Assembly (NCBI RefSeq): GCF_011806565.1
Contig: NZ_JAATOP010000002.1
Coordinates: 372,001 to 436,000, forward strand
DNA length: 64,000 nucleotides
DNA from: Marivivens donghaensis
Lineage (GTDB): Bacteria > Pseudomonadota > Alphaproteobacteria > Rhodobacterales > Rhodobacteraceae
Reading direction: 5' to 3'
Below the pieces are notes generated by a model. It did no database searches, was not told the DNA's origin, and was given only the letters and a program-made list of their open reading frames with translations. A program made the translations under genes and the position numbers. Shown here in pieces: positions 45,133-54,371 of this stretch (its first letter is position 1; every line of letters starts with the position of its first letter).

Positions 45133-45510
45133 ATGATTTGGAATACTCTCATAGTGGCCCTCGGAGGGGGGATCGGTGCTGCGGGGCGTTATCTGACGAA
45201 TGTCGGCGTAATGCGTCTGGTCGGTCCGGGCTTCCCCTTCGGCACGGTGACGGTCAACGTCGCCGGCTCGTTCCTGATGGGCCTATTGGTGATCCTGCTC
45301 GCGGAAAAGGGCGGCAACAAGTACGCGCCGTTTCTGATGACGGGGGTGCTCGGCGGTTTCACGACCTTCTCGGCATTCTCGCTCGATGCGGTCGCCCTCT
45401 ATGAGCGCAACGAAATATTACTGGCGGGCGTCTACGTGCTGGGCACGGTCATCGTCGGTATTGCAGCTTTGGTCGCCGGCATGGCGATCGGACGGATGGT
45501 GCTATCATGA
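45133..45510 (+). CDS. crcB: CrcB-type fluoride channel
   Basis: 125 aa with four TM helices. CrcB/Fluc dimers export fluoride. It starts with LGGGIGAAGRYL, and the pore motif GGFTTFSAFSLDA is present with its Phe-box residues. No fluoride riboswitch was recognised in the 31-nt upstream gap. Its end overlaps the next gene by ATGA, so expression is tied to an RNA-modification gene rather than to fluoride sensing. Confidence 0.94.
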   Translation: MIWNTLIVALGGGIGAAGRYLTNVGVMRLVGPGFPFGTVTVNVAGSFLMGLLVILLAEKGGNKYAPFLMTGVLGGFTTFSAFSLDAVALYERNEILLAGVYVLGTVIVGIAALVAGMAIGRMVLS

Positions 45511-46565
45511 GCGGTGTTCAGACCCGTACGATTACACACGACGATGCCGAAATGCGGATCGACCGCTGGCTTCGCAAGGAATTCCCGCACCTCACTCAGG
45601 GCCGCATCGAAAAGATGTGCCGCAAAGGTGAGCTGCGCGTCGATGGGGGCCGCGTGAAGCCGAACGCGCGCCTCGAATACGGACAGAAGGTGCGCATCCC
45701 GCCGCTGAGCGAGGCTGATAGCCAGCCTGCGCCGGTGACGCTCCGCAAGATCAATAAGTCCGACACCAAGATGATTCAGGACTGTGTTCTCTGGAAAGAC
45801 GAGCACATCATCGCGCTGAACAAGCCGCCGGGACTGCCGTCGCAGGGTGGCTCGGGGCAGGGCGAACGTCACGTCGACGGTTTGGCCGAGGCGCTGAAGT
45901 TCGGCTACAAGGAAAAACCCAAGCTGGTGCACCGCCTCGATAAGGACACCTCGGGCCTTCTGCTGCTCGCGCGCACCCCGCGCGTTGCCCGTGCGCTGAG
46001 CGAAGCGCTGCGTCACCGCAATGTGCGCAAGATCTACTGGGCCGCCGTCGCTGGTCAGCCGTCGCCCAAGGCCGGTTCGATCAAATACGGCCTGCTCAAG
46101 GCGCCCGGTCGCGGTCAGCGCGGCGAAGGCGAAAAAATGCAGTGTATCCACCCGCGCGACGTTGCGACCACCGAAGGCGCCAAACGTTCGCACACCGACT
46201 ACGCCATTCAGGACACTGCGGGCACCCGTATGACTTGGGTCGCGCTGGTGCCGATCACGGGCCGGACGCACCAGCTGCGCGCCCACATGGCTGAAATTGG
46301 CCATCCGATCGTCGGTGATGGCAAATACGGCGGCTCGTCGTCCGAGAATGCGGGCGATGGTTGGGGTGCCGGCGTCGGCGGAGAGATCAGCCGCAAGCTG
46401 CACCTCCACGCTCGTACGCTCATCATCGAGCATCCGATCACCAAAGAGATGATCACGCTTCAGGCGCCGCTGCCTGAGCATATGCAACGCACTTGGGACT
46501 ATGTCGGCTGGAACGTGGACCACGCGCCGCTCGACCCGTTCAATATGGACGATGACCGATCTTAA
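45507..46565 (+). CDS. RluA-family 23S rRNA pseudouridine synthase (RluC/RluD-like)
   Basis: 352 aa. An S4 RNA-binding domain (about 16-75: MRIDRWLRKEFPHLTQGRIE) is followed by the RluA catalytic domain with HRLDKDTSG, in which D145 is the catalytic aspartate. It isomerises uridines in 23S rRNA. RluC versus RluD cannot be settled by eye. It overlaps crcB by 4 bases at the start and the HAD gene by 14 bases at the end. Confidence 0.9.
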   Translation: MSGVQTRTITHDDAEMRIDRWLRKEFPHLTQGRIEKMCRKGELRVDGGRVKPNARLEYGQKVRIPPLSEADSQPAPVTLRKINKSDTKMIQDCVLWKDEHIIALNKPPGLPSQGGSGQGERHVDGLAEALKFGYKEKPKLVHRLDKDTSGLLLLARTPRVARALSEALRHRNVRKIYWAAVAGQPSPKAGSIKYGLLKAPGRGQRGEGEKMQCIHPRDVATTEGAKRSHTDYAIQDTAGTRMTWVALVPITGRTHQLRAHMAEIGHPIVGDGKYGGSSSENAGDGWGAGVGGEISRKLHLHARTLIIEHPITKEMITLQAPLPEHMQRTWDYVGWNVDHAPLDPFNMDDDRS

Positions 46566-47223
46566 GCTGGTAATCTTCGATGTGGACGGCACGCTGGTCG
46601 ATAGCCAAGGGCTGATCGTGGCGTCCATGACGGCTGCGTTCGAGCAGATCGGCATGACCGCGCCTAGCCGCGATGCCATCAAGTCCATTGTGGGCCTGTC
46701 GCTCGAAGAGGGCATGGCGGTTCTGGTGCCAGAAGTTGATGCTGGCGAGCATATCCGTCTGGCCGAAGCCTACCGCCGCGCCTACTTCGAGCAGCGCGAG
46801 GCGCGCGGTTCTGTCGCCACGAGCCCGTTTTACGATGGCGCGCGAGAGGTACTCGATCTGCTCCGCGCCGATGACTGGACGCTTCTGGCGATTGCTACCG
46901 GCAAATCGAAGCGCGGCGTCGACAAGCTGATCGAAGGGCACGGGCTGGAGGGATACTTCGCCTCCGCTCAGTGCTCCGATTTCCATCCGTCCAAACCTCA
47001 CCCGTCCATGATCCACGCGGCGCTTCGCGAAACGGGCGTGGATTCGGCAAACGCGGTGATGGTGGGCGATACGACATTCGATATGGATATGGCGAAGGCC
47101 GCAGGCGTAAAGGCGATCGGCGTATCGTGGGGCTACCACGATGTAGCCGAACTGAACGCTGACGTGATCATCAACAGCTTTGCAGAGTTGCCCGCCGCCA
47201 TCCAAAACCTTCTGGGAGACTGA
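46552..47223 (+). CDS. HAD-family phosphatase (phosphoglycolate-phosphatase-like)
   Basis: 223 aa from ATG 46552; the frame opens at 46501 inside the previous gene. HAD subfamily IA: motif I DVDGTLVDS with D10 (nucleophile) and D12, a cap domain (about 18-85), motif II around ATGKSKRG, a Lys in HPSKPHP, and motif III GDTTFDMDMA. Substrate unknown; phosphoglycolate or another small phosphate ester is likely. atp12 follows 2 nt after the stop. Confidence 0.88.
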   Translation: MTDLKLVIFDVDGTLVDSQGLIVASMTAAFEQIGMTAPSRDAIKSIVGLSLEEGMAVLVPEVDAGEHIRLAEAYRRAYFEQREARGSVATSPFYDGAREVLDLLRADDWTLLAIATGKSKRGVDKLIEGHGLEGYFASAQCSDFHPSKPHPSMIHAALRETGVDSANAVMVGDTTFDMDMAKAAGVKAIGVSWGYHDVAELNADVIINSFAELPAAIQNLLGD

Positions 47224-47225
47224 CC

Positions 47226-47933
47226 ATGTGGAAAGCCAAGCGTTTCTGGAAAGAGGCCACCGTTGCCGAGGTTGAAGGCGGTTGGACCGTGCAGCTTGAC
47301 GGTCGTCCGGTAAAGACGCCCGCAAAAACGCTGCTCGTCGTTCCGACCCGTGAACTGGCCGAAGCTGTCGCGGCAGAGTGGGACGCCCAAGAAGGCGAGA
47401 TCGACCCGAACCAGATGCCCTACACCCGCGCCGCCAACTCGGCGCTGGACAAGGTCACCGTCCAGTTTGACGAAGTGGCCGACATGCTGGCCGCCTATGG
47501 TGGCAGCGATCTGCTCTGCTACCGTGCCGACAGCCCCGAGGGGCTCTGCGCGCGTCAGGCGTCAGGCTGGGACCCGATTCTTGACTGGCTTCACAGCACC
47601 CACGGTGTGCGTCTGAACAAGATCGCCGGCGTGATGCCGGTGGCGCAGGACGAGGCTGGACAGGTCACGCTGCGCGAGCGCGTTGGCAAGCTCAGCGCCT
47701 TCGAAATGGCAGGTTTCCACGATCTTGTGACGATTTCCGGCTCGTTTGCGCTCGCTCTCGCGGTCATCGAAAACCGCCTCCAGCCCGAAGAGGCGTGGGA
47801 GCTTTCTCGCATCGACGAGAACTGGCAGATCGAGCAGTGGGGCGCCGATGAAGAGGCGACCGAGCTGGCCGAATACAAAAAGGCCGCCTTCCTCCTCGCG
47901 GCCGATCTTTATGCGAAAGCATATGTCGCCTAA
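47226..47933 (+). CDS. ATP12-family F1-ATPase assembly chaperone
   Basis: 235 aa matching ATP12 (PF07542), which in mitochondria holds the F1 alpha subunit during ATP synthase assembly. The N-terminal block KRFWKEATVAEVEGGW-VQLDGRPVKTPAK and the C-terminal SRIDENWQIEQWGADEEA are characteristic. Bacterial members are mostly alphaproteobacterial, which supports the taxonomic call. It closes the rarA-crcB-rlu-HAD run. Confidence 0.9.
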   Translation: MWKAKRFWKEATVAEVEGGWTVQLDGRPVKTPAKTLLVVPTRELAEAVAAEWDAQEGEIDPNQMPYTRAANSALDKVTVQFDEVADMLAAYGGSDLLCYRADSPEGLCARQASGWDPILDWLHSTHGVRLNKIAGVMPVAQDEAGQVTLRERVGKLSAFEMAGFHDLVTISGSFALALAVIENRLQPEEAWELSRIDENWQIEQWGADEEATELAEYKKAAFLLAADLYAKAYVA

Positions 47934-48141
47934 CCGACAGGACAAAAGTTAATCACGCGATGAAATTTTGTTCGTTTGACCTGTGTCCTCATGTGACTCG
48001 GGGGCATGGGCCTCTTGACCTCTAGGCCGCTTTTCGCTCAGTCTACAGCATCGCGTCGGGGCACACCGGCGTGCGCGGTTCCCAATCCGCGGACCAAACT
48101 AACAACTGGCTCAAATGCCAGAAACTCAGGAAGAGGTTAAA

Positions 48142-49161
48142 ATGAAGAAATCCGTACTGCTCGGCGCAGTTGCCGTCGCGGGTCTTACCGCTGCCGCTGC
48201 ATCGGCCGCCACTCTGGACGATGTCAAAGCACGCGGCTCGCTGAACTGCGGCGTCTCGTCCGGTCTGACCGGTTTCTCGGAGCCCGACGCGAACGGCGTA
48301 TGGCAGGGTTTTGACGTGGCTGTCTGCCGCGCAATCGGTGCCGCTGTTCTCGAAGATCCGACCGCTGTAGAATTCGTACCGCTCACCACTCAGGTTCGTT
48401 TCACTGCTCTGTCCTCGGGCGAAATCGACATCCTGTCGCGTAACACCACCTGGACCTTCTCGCGTGATACCGACCTGAACCTGAACTTCATCGGCGTAAA
48501 CTACTACGACGGTCAGGGCTTCATGGTTCCCAAAGAGCTCGGCGTTACCTCGGCTAAGGACCTCGACGGTGCAACCGTTTGTATCCAGACCGGTACCACC
48601 ACCGAACTGAACCTCGCTGACTTCTTCCGCTCGAACAACATCAACTACGAGCCGGTTCCGATCGAAACCAACGCAGAAGCTCAGCAGCAGTACCTCGCTG
48701 GCGCTTGCGACGTTTACACCACCGACGCATCGGGCCTCGCAGCGACCCGCGCAACCTTCGAAGATCCGTCGGCACACGTCATTCTGCCGGAAATCATTTC
48801 GAAAGAGCCGCTCGGCCCGGTCGTTCGTCACGGCGACGACAACTGGATGGACATCGCTCGTTGGACCCTCAACGCTCTGATCGCTGCTGAAGAACTCGGC
48901 GTGACCTCGGCTAACGTTGAAGAGCTGGCAGCTGCACCGACCAACAACCCGGAAATCAACCGTCTGCTCGGCACCGAAGGTGACCTCGGCGCCATGATCG
49001 GCCTCGACAAGCAGTGGGCTGTCCGCGCTATCGCAGCCGGCGGCAACTACGGTGAGATCTTCGAGCGCAACATCGGCGAGTCGACCCCGATCGGTCTGGC
49101 CCGCGGCCTGAACGCACAGTGGACCGAAGGCGGTCTGATGTACGCACCGCCGTTCCGCTAA
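48142..49161 (+). CDS. aapJ: General amino-acid ABC transporter, substrate-binding protein
   Basis: 339 aa from ATG 48142, set by AGGAAGAGG upstream. The signal peptide MKKSVLLGAVAVAGLTAAAA ends near ASA-A. The mature protein is a family 3 periplasmic binding protein of the AapJ/BztA type (RGSLNCGVSSGLTGFSEPD, NTTWTFSRDTDLN). It binds polar amino acids such as glutamate and glutamine. A terminator lies after it, which would give more binding protein than permease. Confidence 0.93.
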   Translation: MKKSVLLGAVAVAGLTAAAASAATLDDVKARGSLNCGVSSGLTGFSEPDANGVWQGFDVAVCRAIGAAVLEDPTAVEFVPLTTQVRFTALSSGEIDILSRNTTWTFSRDTDLNLNFIGVNYYDGQGFMVPKELGVTSAKDLDGATVCIQTGTTTELNLADFFRSNNINYEPVPIETNAEAQQQYLAGACDVYTTDASGLAATRATFEDPSAHVILPEIISKEPLGPVVRHGDDNWMDIARWTLNALIAAEELGVTSANVEELAAAPTNNPEINRLLGTEGDLGAMIGLDKQWAVRAIAAGGNYGEIFERNIGESTPIGLARGLNAQWTEGGLMYAPPFR

Positions 49162-49178
49162 GAACGGCTCACAGGATA

Positions 49179-49204
49179 GGGCGCGGCAATGGCCGCGCCC
49201 TTTT
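49179..49204 (+). terminator. Terminator/attenuator between aapJ and aapQ
   Basis: GGGCGCGGC / GCCGCGCCC, loop AATG, then TTTT. Partial read-through is expected because aapQMP have no obvious separate promoter. Confidence 0.88.
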
Positions 49205-49287
49205 CCTAAGTAAACCAAGAACAAGCCCCCCACGTCATAATCAAAGAGCATAAGCCAAGGCGTGGAAAGGGAGCCGGGGAGAAATGG

Positions 49288-50697
49288 ATGACGACCCAAT
49301 CGGACCCGCCGAAGCGTAATGGCTTTCGGCTTTCTCAGCTAATTTACGACACCCGCTATCGCTCGATCACCCTGCAGGTCATTGCGCTGCTTCTGATCGG
49401 TGGGGGCCTATTCTGGCTCTACAGCAACACCGTGACCAACCTCGCAGCACAGGGTAAGGACTTCCGTCTCGACTTCCTGTGGAAGCGCGCAGGTTACGAC
49501 ATTAACCAGCAGCTCATTCCGTATACCTCGAACGACACGCACATCCGTGCGGCGGCCGTCGGTATGTTCAATACCCTGCTCGTCGCCCTGCTTGGCTGCG
49601 TATTCGCGACGATTCTCGGTATTGTTTTCGGCGTTCTGCGCCTGTCGAAGAACTTTATGGCTTCGCGACTTGCTGCCGTATACGTCGAAGGTTTCCGCAA
49701 CGTTCCGCTCCTCCTCTGGATCGTGGCGATCTTCGCTATCGTGACCGAAGCCACCCACCAGCCGCGTGACTTCAAAACCGGCGATGCGTCGATGCTCTTC
49801 AACGAGTCCGTCGCGATCACCAACCGCGGTACGTTTATTCCGAGCCCGATCTTCGGCGCTGGCTGGGAACTGCTCGCTATCGTGGCGGTTCTGGCCATTG
49901 GCGCGGCGATTTGGCTTCGCAAGTGGTCGATCAAGCGTCAGGCTGCAACGGGCGAATCTCCAATGCCGATCTGGCTGGGAATCGTGCTCGTGATTGCCGC
50001 TATCCTGCTGGTTTACAGCCTTCAGGCCGGTCTGATGTTCGCGCTGCTGAGCATCATCAAAGTGGCGATCATCGTCGCTATTGCCGTCATCGGCTACCGC
50101 GTTGCAAAGACGTTCGTGCCGAATGTGCTGGCCGCTCTGATTGCCGCCGCTCTGATCATCCTCTGGCAGTATTTCATTGCCGGTCCGTTCTGGGGCATGT
50201 TCGGCTTCCAGCCTGCGTTCGATCCGTCGGTCACCTTCGATTACCCCGAACTCGGTGGTTTCAACTTCTCGGGTGGTCTCCAGATCCGTAACTCGCTGAT
50301 CGCTCTTCTGCTGGCGCTGTCGCTCTACACCGGCGCATTCATTGCAGAGATCGTGCGTGCGGGTATCCTCTCGGTCTCCAAGGGCCAGAGCGAAGCCGCT
50401 TTCGCACTCGGTCTGCGCGCCAACCGGACCATGAGCCTCGTGATCCTGCCGCAAGCGATGCGCGTGATCATTCCCCCGCTTATTTCGCAGTTCCTGAACC
50501 TGACCAAGAACTCCTCGCTGGCTATCGCCATCGGTTACATGGACATCCGCAGTACTCTCGGCGGTATCACCGTGAACCAGACGGGCCGCGAGCTCGAAGG
50601 CATTCTGCTGACGGGTATGTTCTACCTCATCCTGAGCCTTCTGATTTCGGCCGGTATGAACTGGTTCAACAACAGCGTAAAACTGAAGGAGCGCTAA
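49288..50697 (+). CDS. aapQ: Amino-acid ABC transporter permease AapQ (BztB) with an extra hydrophobic segment
   Basis: 469 aa, longer than the roughly 400 aa usual for AapQ/BztB. The N-terminal part (LDFLWKRAGYDINQQLIPY) and the permease core (GMFNTLLVALLG; EGFRNVPLLLWI) match the family. The C-terminal EAA loop region includes ALGLRANRTMSLVILPQAMR. Residues about 245-310 form an additional, mostly hydrophobic stretch (two or more possible TM helices) before the conserved TFDYPELGGFNFSGG. GGGGAG supports ATG 49288. One base separates its stop from aapM. Confidence 0.92.
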   Translation: MTTQSDPPKRNGFRLSQLIYDTRYRSITLQVIALLLIGGGLFWLYSNTVTNLAAQGKDFRLDFLWKRAGYDINQQLIPYTSNDTHIRAAAVGMFNTLLVALLGCVFATILGIVFGVLRLSKNFMASRLAAVYVEGFRNVPLLLWIVAIFAIVTEATHQPRDFKTGDASMLFNESVAITNRGTFIPSPIFGAGWELLAIVAVLAIGAAIWLRKWSIKRQAATGESPMPIWLGIVLVIAAILLVYSLQAGLMFALLSIIKVAIIVAIAVIGYRVAKTFVPNVLAALIAAALIILWQYFIAGPFWGMFGFQPAFDPSVTFDYPELGGFNFSGGLQIRNSLIALLLALSLYTGAFIAEIVRAGILSVSKGQSEAAFALGLRANRTMSLVILPQAMRVIIPPLISQFLNLTKNSSLAIAIGYMDIRSTLGGITVNQTGRELEGILLTGMFYLILSLLISAGMNWFNNSVKLKER

Positions 50698-50698
50698 G

Positions 50699-52402
50699 AT
50701 GTCTGACACACACGCGCAAACCGTCAGGTACGTTCGCGATTCCATGATCCAGCCGTCCGAGCCGCCAAACGCTCAGACAGGTGCGGTCAAATGGATGCGC
50801 GAAAACCTCTTCTCGGATTGGGTGAACGGTCTGATGACCGTCATCGCGATCTACATCATCTACTCGGTGCTCGCTGCGATCGCTCCGTGGTTCTACCATT
50901 CCGTCTGGAATGCGGGATCGCTGAACGAATGTCGTGAAGTCATCGCGATCAACTCGCCGAACGCCATGCATGGCGGTGGCTGTTTCGCGGTCATTTCCGA
51001 CCGTTGGCTCCAGCTGCTGTTCGGCTTCTACCGCGCCGACCTTCACTGGCGCCCGATCCTTGCCTTCGTTCTGCTGTTCGTTGCGCTTGGCCCAATCCTG
51101 TTCCCGAACCGCTTCCCGCGTCCGCTGATGTGGCTCGCTGCGGCGTACCCGTTCCTCGTGGTATGGCTGCTGTGGGGCGGCTCGTTCTGGGTGCCGATCC
51201 TTGCGGCACTCGGCTTCGTCATCGGCGGTATCGTCGGTTACTTCGGTAACAAGGTTGGCGGTCTCGGTGTTGCTGTTGCCGCTGCCGTTGTTTCGGCTGT
51301 TGTCTGGTGGGTCTACCTAATGCCCGTCGTCAACGACGGCCTGCACGCAACCGTCGCAGAGGCGCGCCTCGAAACGATTGCCGAGCAGACGGAAGCCGAT
51401 CTCATCGCCATTCCGGAAGCTCAGGAAGCCATCGAAACGCGTATGGCTGAACTCAACGCTCGCGTTGCCGAGCTTGATGCCCAGCTTGAAGAAATCGTCG
51501 CTGTGGAAGAGACCGACGCCGTCAAGGCCGAGTTCAACGCAATCATGGACGAGCTCGAAACCGTACGTGCGGAGCTGCGTATCCTCAGCCGCGACGCCTA
51601 CTACTACTCGCAGAAATCGACCGATGCGAAGACCATCGCATCCAACCTCGAAATGCTGCCGGAGTGGAAGGCCGCTGCTGCCGAAGGTGACGAAATTGCT
51701 CAGCGGAACCTCAGCGACGCCTACGGTCGTCTGGGTCTGGTCGGCCTCGAGCCGGTCACCAGCCGTGAATTCGGTGGCTTCATGCTCGCGATCATCATCG
51801 GTGTCGCTGGTATCGGTCTGTCGCTGCCGCTCGGTGTTCTACTGGCGCTCGGTCGTCAGTCGGACCTGCTGGTGGTCAAGGTCGCCTGTATCGTCTTCAT
51901 CGAAGTCATCCGCGGCGTTCCTCTGATCGTCTGGCTGTTCACCGCATCGCTGCTGCTGAACTACTTCCTACCGCCGGGTACGAATTTCGACCTCGTTCTG
52001 CGGGTTGTGATCATGGTCACGCTCTTCTCGGCGGCCTACATCGCCGAGGTGGTTCGAGGCGGTCTCGCGGCGCTTCCTAAGGGCCAGTACGAAGCGGCTG
52101 ATGCGCTTGGTCTGGACTACTGGAAATCCATGCGCCTGATCGTCCTGCCACAGGCACTGAAGATCTCGATCCCGGGTATCGTGAACACCTTTATCGGTCT
52201 GTTCAAAGATACCACGCTGGTCGGCATCATCGGTCTGCTTGACCCGATCAACCTCTCTAACTCAATTCGCGCCTCCAGTGATTGGAACGGCGTCTATTGG
52301 GAACTTTTCATCTTCATCGGCCTCGTATTCTTTGTCTGCTGTTTCAGCATGGGCCGTTACTCGCTGTGGCTGGAGAAACAACTCCAGCGCGGACACCGCT
52401 AA
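50699..52402 (+). CDS. aapM: Amino-acid ABC transporter permease AapM (BztC) with a coiled-coil insertion
   Basis: 567 aa, well above the roughly 385-440 aa usual for AapM/BztC. The first TM and [20 protein letters not shown] are normal. Extra hydrophobic helices (about 163-208) are followed by a charged Glu/Ala/Leu-rich region (about 215-350) with coiled-coil heptads. Then the conserved [14 protein letters not shown], the [13 protein letters not shown] core and the EAA loop ([20 protein letters not shown]) resume. The insertion keeps frame and codon style, so it is not a frameshift artefact. Confidence 0.92.
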   Translation: MSDTHAQTVRYVRDSMIQPSEPPNAQTGAVKWMRENLFSDWVNGLMTVIAIYIIYSVLAAIAPWFYHSVWNAGSLNECREVIAINSPNAMHGGGCFAVISDRWLQLLFGFYRADLHWRPILAFVLLFVALGPILFPNRFPRPLMWLAAAYPFLVVWLLWGGSFWVPILAALGFVIGGIVGYFGNKVGGLGVAVAAAVVSAVVWWVYLMPVVNDGLHATVAEARLETIAEQTEADLIAIPEAQEAIETRMAELNARVAELDAQLEEIVAVEETDAVKAEFNAIMDELETVRAELRILSRDAYYYSQKSTDAKTIASNLEMLPEWKAAAAEGDEIAQRNLSDAYGRLGLVGLEPVTSREFGGFMLAIIIGVAGIGLSLPLGVLLALGRQSDLLVVKVACIVFIEVIRGVPLIVWLFTASLLLNYFLPPGTNFDLVLRVVIMVTLFSAAYIAEVVRGGLAALPKGQYEAADALGLDYWKSMRLIVLPQALKISIPGIVNTFIGLFKDTTLVGIIGLLDPINLSNSIRASSDWNGVYWELFIFIGLVFFVCCFSMGRYSLWLEKQLQRGHR

Positions 52403-52413
52403 GGAGACCTGAC

Positions 52414-53205
52414 ATGTCTGAACTTGCTATCGACCGCACGATCGACCGTAGCACCATGAAGGTCTCGGACGAGGTGGCTATCCAGATCACCAACATGAAC
52501 AAGTGGTACGGCCAGTTCCACGTTCTGCGTGATGTGAACCTGACCGTTAACCGTGGTGAACGCATCGTTATCTGTGGCCCGTCGGGCTCGGGTAAATCGA
52601 CGCTGATCCGCTGTATCAACCGCCTTGAAGAACATCAGGCCGGCCAGATCATCGTGGATGGTACGGAACTGACCTCCGACCTCAAGAACATCGACAAGAT
52701 CCGGTCCGAGGTCGGCATGTGCTTCCAGCACTTCAACCTGTTCCCGCACCTGACCATTCTGGAAAACTGCACTCTGGCGCCGATCTGGGTCCGTAAGGTT
52801 CCCAAGAAAGAAGCCGAAGAGATCGCGATGCACTACCTTGAAAAGGTGAAGATCCCCGATCAGGCCCACAAGTATCCGGGTCAGCTTTCGGGTGGTCAGC
52901 AGCAGCGTGTGGCGATTGCCCGCTCGCTGTGCATGAAGCCGCGCATCATGCTGTTCGACGAACCGACCTCGGCTCTCGACCCCGAGATGATCAAGGAAGT
53001 TCTCGACACCATGATCGAGCTGGCCGAAGAGGGCATGACCATGCTCTGCGTGACGCACGAAATGGGCTTTGCCCAAGCCGTTGCGAACCGCGTGATCTTC
53101 ATGGACCAAGGCCAGATCATCGAACAGAACGAACCGCACGAGTTTTTCAACAACCCGCAGTCGGATCGTACCAAGCTGTTCCTGTCACAGATCCTCGGTC
53201 ACTAA
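52414..53205 (+). CDS. aapP: Amino-acid ABC transporter ATP-binding protein
   Basis: 263 aa from ATG 52414, set by AAGGAG at 52401-52406. Walker [10 protein letters not shown], signature [15 protein letters not shown], Walker [13 protein letters not shown] and the switch His in CVTHEMGFA are all present. It energises AapQM for polar amino-acid uptake. Last gene of the operon; a terminator follows. Confidence 0.96.
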   Translation: MSELAIDRTIDRSTMKVSDEVAIQITNMNKWYGQFHVLRDVNLTVNRGERIVICGPSGSGKSTLIRCINRLEEHQAGQIIVDGTELTSDLKNIDKIRSEVGMCFQHFNLFPHLTILENCTLAPIWVRKVPKKEAEEIAMHYLEKVKIPDQAHKYPGQLSGGQQQRVAIARSLCMKPRIMLFDEPTSALDPEMIKEVLDTMIELAEEGMTMLCVTHEMGFAQAVANRVIFMDQGQIIEQNEPHEFFNNPQSDRTKLFLSQILGH

Positions 53206-53223
53206 TCTGCTGCAAAATCAAAG

Positions 53224-53254
53224 AGAAAGGCCCAGCGTTTGCCGGGCCTTTCTT
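53224..53254. terminator. Terminator between convergent aapP and sixA-like genes
   Basis: AGAAAGGCCC pairs with GGGCCTTTCT around an inner GC-GTTT-GC. Nearly symmetrical, so it may serve both strands. Confidence 0.8.
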
Positions 53255-53739
53255 CATTCCAGATCCTTGGGCACCGCGAAGTCGGTGACTGTGCCTTTTT
53301 CAATATCCCGCCATCTGTCCTGATCAAAATTGAGAACTGTGGTCGCGAGTGTCGGATAGGCGTGGAATTTCGGATGCGCGGCAGGCTCGGCTGCGAGCGC
53401 GTAGGCGAGTTCCCCGATGCCGGGGTTGTGGCCGATCATCGCAATGCAGCCTTCCTCGCGCTTCGATAACTCGCGAAACATAACGTCGGGCGTCGCAAGA
53501 TACAGCGAGTCCTCGTAAATGACCGTGGTGTCCAGAGCGAGCAGATCCAACGTCTCCCGCGTCCGCACGGCAGCAGAGCACAGCACGACATCCGGCACAT
53601 ATCCGTTCTTGCGCAGCCAGCGCCCCAGTAGCGGCGCCTGCCGACGCCCGCGTTCATTTAGATTGCGCGCCTTGTCAGGTTGGTTCAGATCACCCCAATC
53701 CGATTTTGCGTGGCGGATCAGGATCAGTCGTTTCGGCAT
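53254..53739 (-). CDS. SixA-like histidine phosphatase
   Basis: 161 aa from ATG 53739 on the minus strand; the frame extends upstream, but the family starts MPKRLILIRHAKSDW. Catalytic RHA (R9, H10) and a second histidine in IGHNPG (H104) identify a SixA-type phosphohistidine phosphatase of the histidine phosphatase superfamily. The target is unknown. Its start overlaps the end of the Fe-S protein gene by 16 bases, so the two are coupled behind argB. Confidence 0.88.
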   Translation of the reverse strand: MPKRLILIRHAKSDWGDLNQPDKARNLNERGRRQAPLLGRWLRKNGYVPDVVLCSAAVRTRETLDLLALDTTVIYEDSLYLATPDVMFRELSKREEGCIAMIGHNPGIGELAYALAAEPAAHPKFHAYPTLATTVLNFDQDRWRDIEKGTVTDFAVPKDLE

Positions 53740-54371
53740 CTCAGGAACTCTTGCAGTGAATAGGCGGATTGATCCGCAGGGCGATTGGCTGAGCCGACAT
53801 GACACGACCGCCGGACGCGGCAACCCATTTCCAAACAGTCGCTACCCGCTGGCGACCTCAGATAGGCGGCGCATTTCGCAGTATCGTAGCCGCCCGCGTT
53901 CAATGCGTCGACAGGGCAGGAGGAGAGGCACGACCGCCGTTCGCAGGTGGAGCAGGGCGCGGTGAGTGTAGCGATCTGAACGAATTTGTCGAAAGCCAAT
54001 GCGCCGCGAAACGATGCGAACAATCCCGCAGTCCCATCGGCCAGTAGCATAACGGGCGAGGCGCATGCGCCAGCCTTAATGGCCCACTTATAGAACGGGC
54101 GGAACGGTGGGTCGGTGAAGGGAAACAGCGGCTTTGCGCCCGATGCCTCGGCAATTTCGCCGATGACACGGGCAGACCAGCTATCGAGCGGATCCGCATG
54201 ACCGTCGGTCCACTCGGGTGACGAGGTGAACACGATCCAGAAATGCGGTTCGTCGGGTGCCAACATGATAACGGCCTGCACCTCATCGGGCAGGCCGTCA
54301 GCGACATCGGGTATGAAGGCGCCAGCTGCGCGCAGGCCGTGCTCGGCCAGTATTTCGCGCAGCGCGTCCAA
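53724..54371 (-). CDS. Fe-S (ferredoxin-like) protein downstream of argB
   Basis: 215 aa. The start TTG (54371-54369) directly abuts the argB TGA, and no ribosome-binding site is visible, so it relies on coupling. The C-terminal region has C140, C143, C148 and C152-Pro, then C167, C179, C184 and C190: a [4Fe-4S]-type cluster site resembling the ferredoxin part of QueG-like proteins. The N-terminal part shows no domain I can name. No membrane segment. A redox role is likely, with the partner unknown. Confidence 0.7.
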   Translation of the reverse strand: MDALREILAEHGLRAAGAFIPDVADGLPDEVQAVIMLAPDEPHFWIVFTSSPEWTDGHADPLDSWSARVIGEIAEASGAKPLFPFTDPPFRPFYKWAIKAGACASPVMLLADGTAGLFASFRGALAFDKFVQIATLTAPCSTCERRSCLSSCPVDALNAGGYDTAKCAAYLRSPAGSDCLEMGCRVRRSCHVGSANRPADQSAYSLQEFLRCRND

